Positions 15,141 to 25,053 of a stretch of DNA of 38,934 nt are shown here, piece by piece. Source of the stretch: an uncultured Polaribacter sp. (GTDB lineage Bacteria > Bacteroidota > Bacteroidia > Flavobacteriales > Flavobacteriaceae). The notes beneath the pieces were generated by a model. The model did not search any database. It was not told the DNA's origin and was given only the letters and a program-made list of their open reading frames with translations. The stretch is taken from the NCBI RefSeq assembly GCF_947497695.1, contig NZ_CANMHM010000018.1, positions 1 through 38,934 on the forward strand. The letters are read 5' to 3'. A program made the position numbers and the translations under genes. Numbering within the stretch: position 1 is the first letter of the stretch; every line of letters begins with the position of its first letter.

Positions 15141-17990
15141 ATGAAATTTTACAATACTATAAAGTACCTTCTTATTTGCCTTACACTTTTTGTCTTGTTT
15201 GTTTCTTGTGGAAATGAAAAAGACAATGGTATTGATTTGTCTGGCGAATGGAATTTTAAAATTGATTCATTAGATAAAGGAGTTTCAGAAAAATGGTATA
15301 AAGTTCAGTTTTTAGATACTATTACATTACCAGGTTCTATGAATACTAATAACAAAGGTGATGAATTGAGTGTAAAAACAAAATGGACAGGTAATATTTG
15401 GGACAATGACAGTGTTTGGTTCAAAGACCCAAAAATGGCAAAATACCGTCAAAAAGGTAATATTAAACTTCCTTTTTGGTTAACACCAAATAAAAAATAT
15501 ACAGGAGCAGCTTGGTATCAGAAAAAAGTAACCATTCCTGCAGATTGGAAAGGCAAAAACATTAATTTATACTTAGAAAGAGTGCATTGGGAATCTACAG
15601 TTTGGGTAGATGCTATAAAAGTAGGCATGCAAAACAGTCTTTCTACTGCTCATAATTATAATTTAGGTAATGTATTAACTGTTGGCGAACACACAATTAC
15701 AGTTAGAGTAGATAACCGTGTAAAAGATATAGATGTAGGTTTAGATGCACATAGCATCTCAGACAATACCCAGAGTAACTGGAATGGTATTATTGGTGAC
15801 ATTAAACTAGTTGCAAAGCCTAAAATAGCGATAGGCAATGTAAAACTATATCCTAATGTTGCAGACAAAAAGGTAAAAGTTGTAATTCAAATTGAAAGCG
15901 AAATTTCTAATGTACAAATAGGGAGATTGTTTTTAGAGGCAACTGAGAAATCTACAACAAATGTTATAAAAGAATCAAAGAAAGATTTTAAAGATATAGT
16001 TATTAACGGAAATCAAGAAGTTGTTTTAGAATATGATATGGGTGATAACCCAAAACTTTGGGATGAATTCAACCCTAATGTTTATCAAATGCAAATCACT
16101 TTAGATTCTAAATTTGGAGTCGATACAAAAAACATCGACTTTGGAATGCGAGAATTTAAAGCTGATGGTAAAGTATTTACAATTAATGGAAGAAAAACAT
16201 TTTTAAGAGGAACTTTAGAAAGTGCAATTTTTCCATTAACTGGCTATCCCCCAACAGATGTTGATGCTTGGAAAGCAATTTATAAAATAATTAAAAATCA
16301 CGGATTAAATCATGTGCGTTTTCATTCTTGGTGTCCACCAAAAGCAGCATTTACAGCTGCGGATCAAGAAGGTATTTACTTACAAGTAGAAGCCTCTGCT
16401 TGGACAAAAATTGGAGATGGAGAGCCTATTGATAGATGGTTATATAAAGAAGGTGAAGACATTATAAATGCCTATGGAAATCATCCGTCTTTTGTAATGA
16501 TGACTTATGGTAATGAGCCAAGTGGAAAAAATCAAAAAGAGTACTTAAAAAACTATGTAGATTTTCTTAGAAGTTTAGACCCTTCAAAAATGTACACAAG
16601 TGCTGCAGGCTGGCCAATGTTAGATAATTTAGACTTTTTTAATCATAGAGGACCAAGAATACAAGGTTGGAATGAGAATTTGAAAAGTGTAATTAACGCA
16701 AAAGCACCTCAAACTTTATTTGATTGGAGCAATTTTATAGACAAAACACCAATGCCTTATGTAAGTCATGAAATGGGACAATGGTGTGTATATCCAAATT
16801 TTGAAGAAATGTCTAAATATACTGGCGTTTTAAAACCAAAGAATTTTGAAATATTTCAAGAAACGTTAGTAGAAAACGGAATGGCAGATTTAGCGAAACA
16901 GTTTTTAATGGCTTCTGGTAAATTACAAACTCTATGCTACAAAGCAGATATTGAAGCTGCTCTAAGAACCAAAAATATGGCTGGTTTTCAACTATTAGAT
17001 TTACACGATTTTCCTGGTCAAGGTACTGCCCTTATTGGAGTTTTAGATGCTTTTTGGGGGGAAAAAGGATATGTTTCTCCTGATGAGTTTAGAGCATTTA
17101 GTGGTCAAACAGTTCCTCTGGCACGTTTTACTAAAAGAACGTTTAAAAATATAGATACACTTAATGTAAAAGTTGAAGTTGCCCATTTTGGAGAAAAAAT
17201 ATTGAAAGATGTTACACCAACATGGGTACTGAAAACAACTGATAATACCACTTTTGCAGAAGGGAATTTATCAAAAAAAGATATTGAAATTGGAAACGGA
17301 ATTCAATTAGGAGAAATCAATGTATCACTTTTAAAAATTGATAAAGCACAAAAACTAACGCTTTCTGTAGCTGTAAAAGAGTTTACAAATACTTGGGATT
17401 TATGGGTGTATCCAAATGAAAAACCAATAATTTCAAATGAAGAGAATATAACAGTTGTTAATAAATTAGATGCTAAAACTATCGATTACTTAAATAAAGG
17501 AGGCAACGTTTTATTCAATATTACCAAAGGAGATATTGCTCTAGAAAAGGGAGGAGATATTGGTATCGGTTTTTCTAGTATTTTTTGGAATACTTCTTGG
17601 ACCAATGGCCAAAAGCCACATACGTTGGGTATTTTATGTAATCCTAAACATCCTGCTTTGGCAGATTTCCCAACAGAATACCACTCTAATTGGCAATGGT
17701 GGGATGCTATGAGTAACTCTAACGCAATTATTTTAGATGATTTGCCAGCACTTACTCCAATTGTAAGAGTTGTAGATGATTGGTTTAAAAACAGAAAATT
17801 AGCACTTGTTTTTGAAGTTAAAGTGGGCAAAGGAAAATTAGTAATGTCTGGCATAGACTTACATACAAATTTAGAAACAAGATTAGAGGCTAAACAACTT
17901 TTATATAGTTTAAAAAAATATATGACTTCCAATAGCTTTAAACCTAAAATAAAATTAGAAATAAACCAAATTAAAAATTTGTTGAAATAG
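15141..17990 (+). CDS. GH2-family beta-glycosidase, lipoprotein (paralogue 1)
   Basis: A 949-residue protein with a likely lipobox FVSC (Cys23). Residues about 31-225 form the jelly-roll sugar-binding domain of GH2 (LSGEWNFK, then TGAAWYQKKVTIP and LERVHWESTVWVD). An Ig-like domain follows, and the TIM barrel covers about 340-680. MMTYGNEPSG gives acid/base Glu459 and VSHEMGQ gives nucleophile Glu544. The barrel also has RFHSWCPPKAAF and FQLLDLHDFPGQGTALIG. Residues about 780-935 resemble a glutamine-amidotransferase-like/beta-galactosidase accessory domain (LNKGGNVLFN ... KGKLVMSGIDL). The protein is a paralogue of the GH2 at 28757 and more distant from the LacZ-type GH2 at 31788. GH2 members of this layout are exo-acting beta-galactosidases, glucuronidases or mannosidases; specificity is not readable. 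The long open frame on the opposite strand at its 3' end is a shadow. Confidence 0.87.
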   Translation: MKFYNTIKYLLICLTLFVLFVSCGNEKDNGIDLSGEWNFKIDSLDKGVSEKWYKVQFLDTITLPGSMNTNNKGDELSVKTKWTGNIWDNDSVWFKDPKMAKYRQKGNIKLPFWLTPNKKYTGAAWYQKKVTIPADWKGKNINLYLERVHWESTVWVDAIKVGMQNSLSTAHNYNLGNVLTVGEHTITVRVDNRVKDIDVGLDAHSISDNTQSNWNGIIGDIKLVAKPKIAIGNVKLYPNVADKKVKVVIQIESEISNVQIGRLFLEATEKSTTNVIKESKKDFKDIVINGNQEVVLEYDMGDNPKLWDEFNPNVYQMQITLDSKFGVDTKNIDFGMREFKADGKVFTINGRKTFLRGTLESAIFPLTGYPPTDVDAWKAIYKIIKNHGLNHVRFHSWCPPKAAFTAADQEGIYLQVEASAWTKIGDGEPIDRWLYKEGEDIINAYGNHPSFVMMTYGNEPSGKNQKEYLKNYVDFLRSLDPSKMYTSAAGWPMLDNLDFFNHRGPRIQGWNENLKSVINAKAPQTLFDWSNFIDKTPMPYVSHEMGQWCVYPNFEEMSKYTGVLKPKNFEIFQETLVENGMADLAKQFLMASGKLQTLCYKADIEAALRTKNMAGFQLLDLHDFPGQGTALIGVLDAFWGEKGYVSPDEFRAFSGQTVPLARFTKRTFKNIDTLNVKVEVAHFGEKILKDVTPTWVLKTTDNTTFAEGNLSKKDIEIGNGIQLGEINVSLLKIDKAQKLTLSVAVKEFTNTWDLWVYPNEKPIISNEENITVVNKLDAKTIDYLNKGGNVLFNITKGDIALEKGGDIGIGFSSIFWNTSWTNGQKPHTLGILCNPKHPALADFPTEYHSNWQWWDAMSNSNAIILDDLPALTPIVRVVDDWFKNRKLALVFEVKVGKGKLVMSGIDLHTNLETRLEAKQLLYSLKKYMTSNSFKPKIKLEINQIKNLLK

Positions 17991-18042
17991 TGCATTAAAA
18001 AACTATAAGAAAACCTAACAATATAATTTAAAAACCGTTAAT

Positions 18043-21000
18043 ATGAAAACTGTAAAAGTCTGGAGAGAAAAAGTAGTAATACCTACTTATGAAGTTGGAA
18101 CACCAGAAAAATATCCTGTTTTTTTAGAAAAAAGAGTATATCAAGCAAGTAGTGGTGCTGTATATCCACATCCTGTAATCGAAAAAATTAGCGATACCAA
18201 AGTAGATAAGGAATGGAACGCGATTTATATAGAGAACGATTATATAAAAGTAATGATTTTACCAGAATTAGGTGGTAGAATTCAAATGGCGTATGATAAA
18301 GTTAGAGAACGTCACTTCGTATACTACAATCATGTAATTAAACCAGCTTTGGTTGGTTTAACAGGTCCTTGGATTTCTGGAGGAATCGAATTTAATTGGC
18401 CACAACATCATAGACCAAGTACTTATGACCCAACAGATTCTGTTATTGAAGAAAATGAAGATGGAAGTAAAACTATATGGGTTAGTGAGTTAGAAAGAAT
18501 GTTTCGTACAAAAGGAATGGCTGGTTTTACATTACATCCAGACAAAGCATATATAGAAATTAAAGCGCAATTATATAACAGAACACCACATCCGCAGACT
18601 TTTTTATGGTGGGCAAATCCTGCCGTGGCAGTAAATGACCATTATCAATCTGTTTTTCCACCAGATGTAAATGCTGTTTTCGATCACGGAAAAAGAGATG
18701 TTTCTGAATTTCCGATTGCAAAAGGCGAATATTATAAAGTAGATTATTCTCCAGGAACAGATATTTCCAATTATAAGAATATTCCTGTACCTACAAGTTA
18801 TATGGCAATTACATCTGAGTATGATTTTGTTGGGGGTTATGAAAATGACTCTAAAGGAGGTTTACTGCACATTGCAGACCATAATGTATCACCAGGAAAA
18901 AAACAATGGACTTGGGGGAATGGAGATTTTGGGAAAGCCTGGGATAGAAATTTAACAGATGAAGATGGTCCATATATTGAATTAATGTGTGGTGTTTATA
19001 CTGATAATCAGCCAGATTTTACGTGGATGCATCCTTATGAAGAAAAAAGTTTCACACAATATTTTATGCCATATTACAATGTTGGTGTTGTAAAAAATGC
19101 TACGAAAGAAGCAATGGTAAATCTTGAAATTGTGGAGGGGAAAGCACGTGTAAAAGTACATGTAACCTCTACGTATAATGATGGTATTGTTTCTTTAAAA
19201 GGAAAAAACGGAGTTTTATTAGAAGAAGTTGTTCAGCTATCACCAAGAAATGGTTTTGAGCAATTAATAGAAATAAACGGCTCTAAATTTGAAGATTTAG
19301 AAGTTTCAGTTTCTGATAAATCTGGAAATGTATTGGTTTCCTGGACACCAGATAAAGATCTATCAACAGAAATACCTGATCCAGCAACTGCAGCAAAAGA
19401 ACCTAGTGAAATTGACTCTGTAGAAGCGTTGTTTTTACAAGGTTTACATTTAGAGCAATACAGACATGCAACTTTTAATCCTATGGATTATTATGAAGAA
19501 GCGTTGAAAAGAGCACCAGGAGATATTCGTTGTAACAATGCAATGGGATTGTTGTATTTAAGAAAAGGGCAATTAGAAAAGGCGGTTTCTTATTTTGATA
19601 CTGCCATTGCTTCGATGACAAAGCACAATCCAAATCCTTATGATGGTGAGGCTTATTTTAACAGAGGTTTGGCCTTAAATTTCCTTGGAAAAAAGAAAGA
19701 GGCTTATGCAAGTTTTTTTAAGTCTTGTTGGAATGCACAATGGCAAGATGCTGGGTATTTTAATTTAGCACAATTAGATACTTTTAAAGGAGATGTAACA
19801 AAAGCGTTAGATTTAATAGACAGAGCTTTAATTAAAAACTGGCACAATCACAAAGCAAGACACTTAAAAGTAATTATTCTAAGAAAATTAGGGAAATTAG
19901 CTGAAGCAACAAAATTAATTGATGATTCTTTAGCAATTGATAAATTCAACTTTGGTGTTTTATATGAACGTTATCTAATTTCAAATAAAGCAGAAGATTT
20001 ACAAGCATTTAAAGAGATTATTAGAGGTTATGCACATAATTATAATGAGTTTTCTTTAGATTATGCAATGGCAGGTCAGTTTGATGATGCAATTTCTTTA
20101 TTAAAAGTATTTACTAATGATAATGAAAATGTTTACCCAATGGTGCATTACTTTATGGGATGGTATTTTGATCAAAAAGGAGACGCAATACAAGCTTTAG
20201 AATGCTATAAAAAGGCAGCTACAATGTCTGAAGACTATTGTTTTCCGAACAAAATTGAAGAAGTTTTAGCATTGCAGGCAGCAGTAAAAGTTAATTCTAA
20301 AGATTGCAAAGCATTTTATTATTTAGGGAATTTTTGGTATGCAAACAGACAGTATACAGAAGCCCAAACTTGTTGGGAAACATCTGTAAAATTGAATGAC
20401 GGTTTTGCAATAACACACAGAAATTTATCACTTTTATACTTTAATAAAACAGCCCAAAGAGAATTGGCAAGAACACATTTAGAGAAAGCATTTTCTTTAG
20501 ACGATACGGATGCTCGTTTATTAATGGAATTAGATCAATTTTATAAAAAAATAAATGTTTCTGTTGATGAACGTTTGGCATTGTTAGAAAAACACATCGA
20601 TTTAACAAACTCTAGAGACGATTTGTATTTAGAGCGAGTTGCATTGTATAATACAATAGGAAATTTCGAAAAATCGTCTGATTTAATGTCTAAAAGACAA
20701 TTTCATCCTTGGGAAGGAGGAGAAGGAAAAGTTCCTTTTCAATACTTAACAAGTCAAGTAGAGTTAGCTAAAAAGCACATTAACTTAAATAATTTTGACA
20801 AAGCAATTACGTGTTTAGAACAAGCAAAAATATATCCTCATAATTTAGGAGAAGGTAAGTTAGATGGTACACAAGAAAACGATATCAATTACTGGTTAGG
20901 TTGTGCCTACCAAGGTTTGGGCGAACAAGAAAAAGCTACAAAATTCTTTGAATTAGCTTCAGAAGGTTTAAGTGATCCAAGTCCTGCAATATTTTACAAT

Positions 21001-21342
21001 GACCAGCAACCAGATAAAATCTTTTATCAAGGTTTGGCATTGCAAAAATTAAATAGAAATGAGGAAGCAAATATTCGTTTCCAGAATTTAATTAATTATG
21101 GTAATGAACATATGAATGATGAGGTAAAGTTAGATTACTTTGCAATTTCTTTACCAGACTTGTTAATTTGGGAAGAAGATTTGAATGATATCAATAAAAT
21201 ACACTGTAATTATTTAATTGGTTTGGGTGAATTAGGTTTGAATAATCACGAAAAAGCAAGTGCAAGTTTTGGTAAAGTAAACCTAATGGATTTATATCAT
21301 TTACCAGCATTTTTGCATTCTAAATTAGTCGCAGTATTGTAA
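18043..21342 (+). CDS. DUF5107 domain protein with TPR repeats, cytoplasmic
   Basis: A 1099-residue protein with no signal peptide or membrane segment, so it is probably the only cytoplasmic glycan-related enzyme in the locus. Residues about 1-350 match the DUF5107 pattern, with a galactose-mutarotase-like beta-sandwich look: IKVMILPELGGRIQMAYD (68-85) and SGGIEFNWPQHHRP (112-125) resemble the conserved G-GRI and substrate-facing His/Trp of that fold. Residues about 350-450 are a beta-rich linker. From about 460 onward there are many tetratricopeptide repeats (for example NNAMGLLYLRKGQLEKAVSYF and GEAYFNRGLALNFLGKKKEAY). Such proteins recur next to GH2 and sulfatase genes in PULs, but I know of no biochemical role I can state with certainty. 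A hydrolase, lyase or epimerase on imported oligosaccharides is possible. It lies 52 bases after the GH2 gene and 15 before a sulfatase gene. Confidence 0.82.
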   Translation: MKTVKVWREKVVIPTYEVGTPEKYPVFLEKRVYQASSGAVYPHPVIEKISDTKVDKEWNAIYIENDYIKVMILPELGGRIQMAYDKVRERHFVYYNHVIKPALVGLTGPWISGGIEFNWPQHHRPSTYDPTDSVIEENEDGSKTIWVSELERMFRTKGMAGFTLHPDKAYIEIKAQLYNRTPHPQTFLWWANPAVAVNDHYQSVFPPDVNAVFDHGKRDVSEFPIAKGEYYKVDYSPGTDISNYKNIPVPTSYMAITSEYDFVGGYENDSKGGLLHIADHNVSPGKKQWTWGNGDFGKAWDRNLTDEDGPYIELMCGVYTDNQPDFTWMHPYEEKSFTQYFMPYYNVGVVKNATKEAMVNLEIVEGKARVKVHVTSTYNDGIVSLKGKNGVLLEEVVQLSPRNGFEQLIEINGSKFEDLEVSVSDKSGNVLVSWTPDKDLSTEIPDPATAAKEPSEIDSVEALFLQGLHLEQYRHATFNPMDYYEEALKRAPGDIRCNNAMGLLYLRKGQLEKAVSYFDTAIASMTKHNPNPYDGEAYFNRGLALNFLGKKKEAYASFFKSCWNAQWQDAGYFNLAQLDTFKGDVTKALDLIDRALIKNWHNHKARHLKVIILRKLGKLAEATKLIDDSLAIDKFNFGVLYERYLISNKAEDLQAFKEIIRGYAHNYNEFSLDYAMAGQFDDAISLLKVFTNDNENVYPMVHYFMGWYFDQKGDAIQALECYKKAATMSEDYCFPNKIEEVLALQAAVKVNSKDCKAFYYLGNFWYANRQYTEAQTCWETSVKLNDGFAITHRNLSLLYFNKTAQRELARTHLEKAFSLDDTDARLLMELDQFYKKINVSVDERLALLEKHIDLTNSRDDLYLERVALYNTIGNFEKSSDLMSKRQFHPWEGGEGKVPFQYLTSQVELAKKHINLNNFDKAITCLEQAKIYPHNLGEGKLDGTQENDINYWLGCAYQGLGEQEKATKFFELASEGLSDPSPAIFYNDQQPDKIFYQGLALQKLNRNEEANIRFQNLINYGNEHMNDEVKLDYFAISLPDLLIWEEDLNDINKIHCNYLIGLGELGLNNHEKASASFGKVNLMDLYHLPAFLHSKLVAVL

Positions 21343-21357
21343 TATGATACTTAAATT

Positions 21358-22860
21358 ATGAAATCATTTATAAAAATATCGTTATTAACAATTTTAGTAA
21401 GTATTAATAATTTGGCTTTTTCTCAACAGAAAAAGCCAAATATTGTAATAATTTATGTGGATGATTTGGGTTATGCAGATATTGGTGTAAATGGTGCAAT
21501 TGGTGTAAAAACACCTTTTGTTGATGCATTAGCTAAAAATGGGTTAAACTTTACAGATGCCCATAGTTCTTCAGCGACTTGTACACCATCTCGATATTCT
21601 TTATTAACAGGAAGCTATGCTTTTAGAAATAATGCCGCAATTTTAGAAGGAGACGCCCCTTTAATTATTGATACAAAAAAAGAAACTCTACCAAAAATGC
21701 TACAAAAAGCTGGTTATAAAACAGGTGTTGTAGGTAAGTGGCATTTAGGCTTAGGAAATAGAAAAATAGATTGGAATAAGAGAGTAGATTTAGGTCCTAA
21801 AGAAGTAGGTTTTGACTATAGTTTTTTAATTCCTGCAACAGGAGATAGAGTTCCAACAGTATTTTTAGAAGATCAAAAAGTAGTTAATTTAGATCCTAAT
21901 GATCCAATAACTGTGAGTTATGGAACAAGAATAGAAGGTTATCCTTGGGGATTTAAACATCCTGAATTGTTAAAGCAACATACTGATCCTTATCATTTAG
22001 GTGCAATTACAAACGGAATTAGTAGAATTGGCTATATGAAAGGTGGTAAAGATGCACTTTGGATAGACGAAACAATCCCTTTTGTATTATCAGAAAAAGC
22101 AACTGATTTTATTGATAAAGAAAAAGAGAATCCTTTTTTCCTATATTTTTCTTTGCACGACATTCATCAACCCAGAATTGCCAATATAAAATTTGTAGAA
22201 AGTAGTAAAATGGGACCAAGAGGTGATGTGATTGCACAAATGGATTGGTGTGTTGGAGAAATTACAAAAGCATTAAAAAAACAAAATTTATTAGAAAATA
22301 CTTTAATTGTTTTTACTTCTGATAATGGACCAATTTTAGATGATGGTTATTTAGATTATGCAATCGAATTATTAGGCGATCATAAACCAGGAGGAAAATA
22401 CAGAGGTGCAAAATATTCTGTTTACGAGGCAGGTACAAGAATGCCAACCATTGTACATTGGCCTGCAAAAGTTAAACCAGGTAAAAGTAATGCACTTTTA
22501 TCTCAGGTAGATTTATATGCTTCTTTAGCTTGTTTATTAGATGTTAAAATTGATAAAAATGCAGCGCCAGATAGTGAAGATCATTTAGATGCTTGGTTAG
22601 GCAAATCTAAAAAAGGAAGAGATTTTATGTTAGAAGAAGCCTATACTTACGGACTTCGTTTTGGGAAATGGAAATACATACAACCAAAAGACAAGCCAAT
22701 TCCTGGTTGGATTGCTAAAAAGTTTGTAGATCCTGGTTTTAGAAAAGAGGTTCAATTATTTGATTTAGAAAAAGATCCGTCAGAAGAAAATAATATTGCA
22801 AAAAATAATCCAAATATTGTGAAAAAAATGGAGGAAAAACTCCAAGAAATTTTAAAATAA
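21358..22860 (+). CDS. Family S1 sulfatase, periplasmic
   Basis: A 500-residue sulfatase with a signal peptide (residues 1-22, ending NNLAFSQ) and no lipobox. The metal pair Asp35-Asp36 is in NIVIIYVDDLG. CTPSR has the formylglycine Cys75, and VGKWHLGLG and FTSDNGP complete the core. After the core motif it has SYAFRNNAAILEGDAPLII, typical of a subfamily that acts on small sulfated galactose- or hexosamine-type substrates, although I cannot confirm this. Its sequence is clearly different from the tandem pair that follows. Its stop codon overlaps the next start by one base, so the two are translationally coupled. A periplasmic role on imported oligosaccharides is likely. Confidence 0.93.
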   Translation: MKSFIKISLLTILVSINNLAFSQQKKPNIVIIYVDDLGYADIGVNGAIGVKTPFVDALAKNGLNFTDAHSSSATCTPSRYSLLTGSYAFRNNAAILEGDAPLIIDTKKETLPKMLQKAGYKTGVVGKWHLGLGNRKIDWNKRVDLGPKEVGFDYSFLIPATGDRVPTVFLEDQKVVNLDPNDPITVSYGTRIEGYPWGFKHPELLKQHTDPYHLGAITNGISRIGYMKGGKDALWIDETIPFVLSEKATDFIDKEKENPFFLYFSLHDIHQPRIANIKFVESSKMGPRGDVIAQMDWCVGEITKALKKQNLLENTLIVFTSDNGPILDDGYLDYAIELLGDHKPGGKYRGAKYSVYEAGTRMPTIVHWPAKVKPGKSNALLSQVDLYASLACLLDVKIDKNAAPDSEDHLDAWLGKSKKGRDFMLEEAYTYGLRFGKWKYIQPKDKPIPGWIAKKFVDPGFRKEVQLFDLEKDPSEENNIAKNNPNIVKKMEEKLQEILK

Positions 22861-25010
22861 TGTTAGTAAACTATAAAATAGTTGTGCTTTTCTTGCTTTT
22901 AGGAGTTTGTAGTTTTTCTGCCCAAGAAAAGCCTAATATTTTATGGATTACTATTGAAGATACCTCACCTCAATTTATAGGTTGTTATGGCAATAAAAAT
23001 GCTAACACACCAAACATTGATAAATTAGCAAAAGAAGGAATCCGTTTTACAAATGCATTTTCTACAGGCACCGTTTGTTCTGCAAGTAGATCTGCAATAA
23101 TTACTGGTGTTCCTACCTATAAAACAGGCACAGGAAATCATAGAAGTACTCATGCTATTCCTAGTTTTATTAAAGGCTTTCCTTTCTTTTTAAAAGAAGA
23201 AGGTTATTATACTTCTAACAATCAAAAAACAGACTATAATATTGCCAACGCTGCAAATTTTACAGCAGATGCATGGAATGAAAGTTCTAATACAGCAAGC
23301 TGGTCTAAAAGAAGTAATACAGACCAACCCTTCTTTTCTGTTTTTAATTTTGCAGATTCTCATCAATCTAGAACAATGACAAACAGTTATCAGTGGTACA
23401 AAGATAATGTTTGGAATAATTTATCGCAAAGTGAAAGAATAGGTGATAATGAATTTGATATGCCTCCTTTTTATAAGGATTCACCTGCTATGAGAAAACA
23501 ATTTGCAAGAGTTTACAATTCTATAAAATTAACAGATAATAAAGTTGGTGAATTGCTTCAAAAGTTAGAAGATGATAATTTGATTGAAAATACCATTCTC
23601 TTTTTTTATGCAGATCATGGAGAGGGTATGCCTAGAGGAAAAACGAATGGTATAAATCTTGGGTATCGAGTTCCTTTTATTGTTAAATTTCCTGAAAAAT
23701 ATCAACATTTATCTCCTTGGGGAGAGGCAGGATCAGTTTCAGATGAGCTAATTAGTTTTGAAGATTTAGCACCTACAATTATTAATCTTACTAATGGTAA
23801 TGTACCAGATTATTTAAAAGGAAGAACATTAATTGGTACAAATAGATCAGAGGAGCGTAAACACCTTTTATTGTCTTCTGATAGAGCAGATAACGGACCA
23901 GATTTAGTAAGAACAATTACAGATGGTCGTTATGTGTATTCTAGAATTTTTATGCCATTTAGACCAGAAGTTCGTTATATAAATTATTTTGAAGTAGGAG
24001 ATATTACTAAAGAAATGCGTACTGATTTTAAAAATAATAAATTAAATAAATTACAAAAATCACTTTTTGAAGATAGGCCTTTAGAAATGCTATACGATAT
24101 TGAAAATGACCTTTGGGAAACTAATAATTTGGTTGATGATACTAATTATCAATCAATTTTAACAACAATGAGAACAAAGTTAGATCAAGATATTTTAGCG
24201 GCTAAAGACATACATTTTATGCCTGAATCTGAGATGAAGCAGATATCACGAACAACAACATCACTTTATGAATATAGAGAGTCATCTTCTAACTATCCTT
24301 TTGAAACAATATATAAAGTAGCTTCTTTATCAGGTAAAAAAGGAGAGGAAATTGCGAAACAACAATCAGAATTTTTAGAGAATACAAATCATATTGTTAG
24401 GTATTGGGCTGCTGTAGGTTTAATAAGTCAAAATAGTAATATTGTAGAATTACACAAAGCAGCATTAGTAAAAAGACTAAATGATTTTTATCCACCAACT
24501 AAAATTACAGCTGCCGCAGTTCTTTTCGAAAAATTTTCAGATGAAAATTCAAAAAACATATTAAAATCTAATATTGAGAATTTTAGCTACTACAGAACGT
24601 TAATGACAATTAACTATCTTATATATATTAAAAATAAAACCCCTTTTATTCAAGTTGTAGAAAACCTGTTAAATACAAATAATTTAAATGGCACTATAAA
24701 AGGTGCGTGTTTAGATTTCTTGTCAAGTGTAGAAAATGATATTTCGTTATCAATATCAGAATTTACTAAAGAAAACTTTAAAATATTTCCACTTCCATTT
24801 TCTATATCTACTAATTTTCAATTTCCTAGGAAATTAGCTAATGGAAACTTAACTATTTACAATGCTGCAGGTGTTGAAGTAAAAAAATATCAAAAAATTA
24901 ATACCAAACAATTAAATATAACTAAAGGTAATTTAAAAAGCGGCGTTTATTTTTATTCTCTAAAAGAAAATGGTGGGAAATTGGCTGTAGGTAAATTTAT
25001 CATCAATTAA
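22860..25010 (+). CDS. Family S1 sulfatase with T9SS sorting domain and CSASR motif (tandem copy 1)
   Basis: A 716-residue secreted sulfatase. Signal peptide residues 1-21 end at SFSAQ. The core is sulfamidase-like: NILWITIEDTSPQFIGCYG, with Glu33-Asp34 in place of the usual Asp-Asp. The maturation motif at 73-77 is CSASR (bases 23076-23090), with Ala where the next gene has Pro. FFYADHGEGMPRGKTNG contributes metal and substrate residues. Residues about 490-625 look like HEAT-type alpha-helical repeats. The last 77 residues (640-716), from FKIFPLPF to GKFIIN, are a type A T9SS sorting domain (GNLTIYN, SGVYFYSL). The protein would be secreted through the outer membrane or anchored on the surface. 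It is a close tandem duplicate of the next gene but has an extra sorting domain, and that domain is related to the one on the GH30 at 26956. Confidence 0.93.
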   Translation: MLVNYKIVVLFLLLGVCSFSAQEKPNILWITIEDTSPQFIGCYGNKNANTPNIDKLAKEGIRFTNAFSTGTVCSASRSAIITGVPTYKTGTGNHRSTHAIPSFIKGFPFFLKEEGYYTSNNQKTDYNIANAANFTADAWNESSNTASWSKRSNTDQPFFSVFNFADSHQSRTMTNSYQWYKDNVWNNLSQSERIGDNEFDMPPFYKDSPAMRKQFARVYNSIKLTDNKVGELLQKLEDDNLIENTILFFYADHGEGMPRGKTNGINLGYRVPFIVKFPEKYQHLSPWGEAGSVSDELISFEDLAPTIINLTNGNVPDYLKGRTLIGTNRSEERKHLLLSSDRADNGPDLVRTITDGRYVYSRIFMPFRPEVRYINYFEVGDITKEMRTDFKNNKLNKLQKSLFEDRPLEMLYDIENDLWETNNLVDDTNYQSILTTMRTKLDQDILAAKDIHFMPESEMKQISRTTTSLYEYRESSSNYPFETIYKVASLSGKKGEEIAKQQSEFLENTNHIVRYWAAVGLISQNSNIVELHKAALVKRLNDFYPPTKITAAAVLFEKFSDENSKNILKSNIENFSYYRTLMTINYLIYIKNKTPFIQVVENLLNTNNLNGTIKGACLDFLSSVENDISLSISEFTKENFKIFPLPFSISTNFQFPRKLANGNLTIYNAAGVEVKKYQKINTKQLNITKGNLKSGVYFYSLKENGGKLAVGKFIIN

Positions 25011-25053
25011 AAGCTTACTTTAAATAAGTTGTTAATATTAAAAGTAAATAATT

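Noticed and set aside
17486..17995. 169-codon open frame on the minus strand
   Set aside because: It lies opposite the 3' end of a well-supported GH2 gene, has no recognisable domain, and is best explained by low stop frequency opposite an AT-rich gene.
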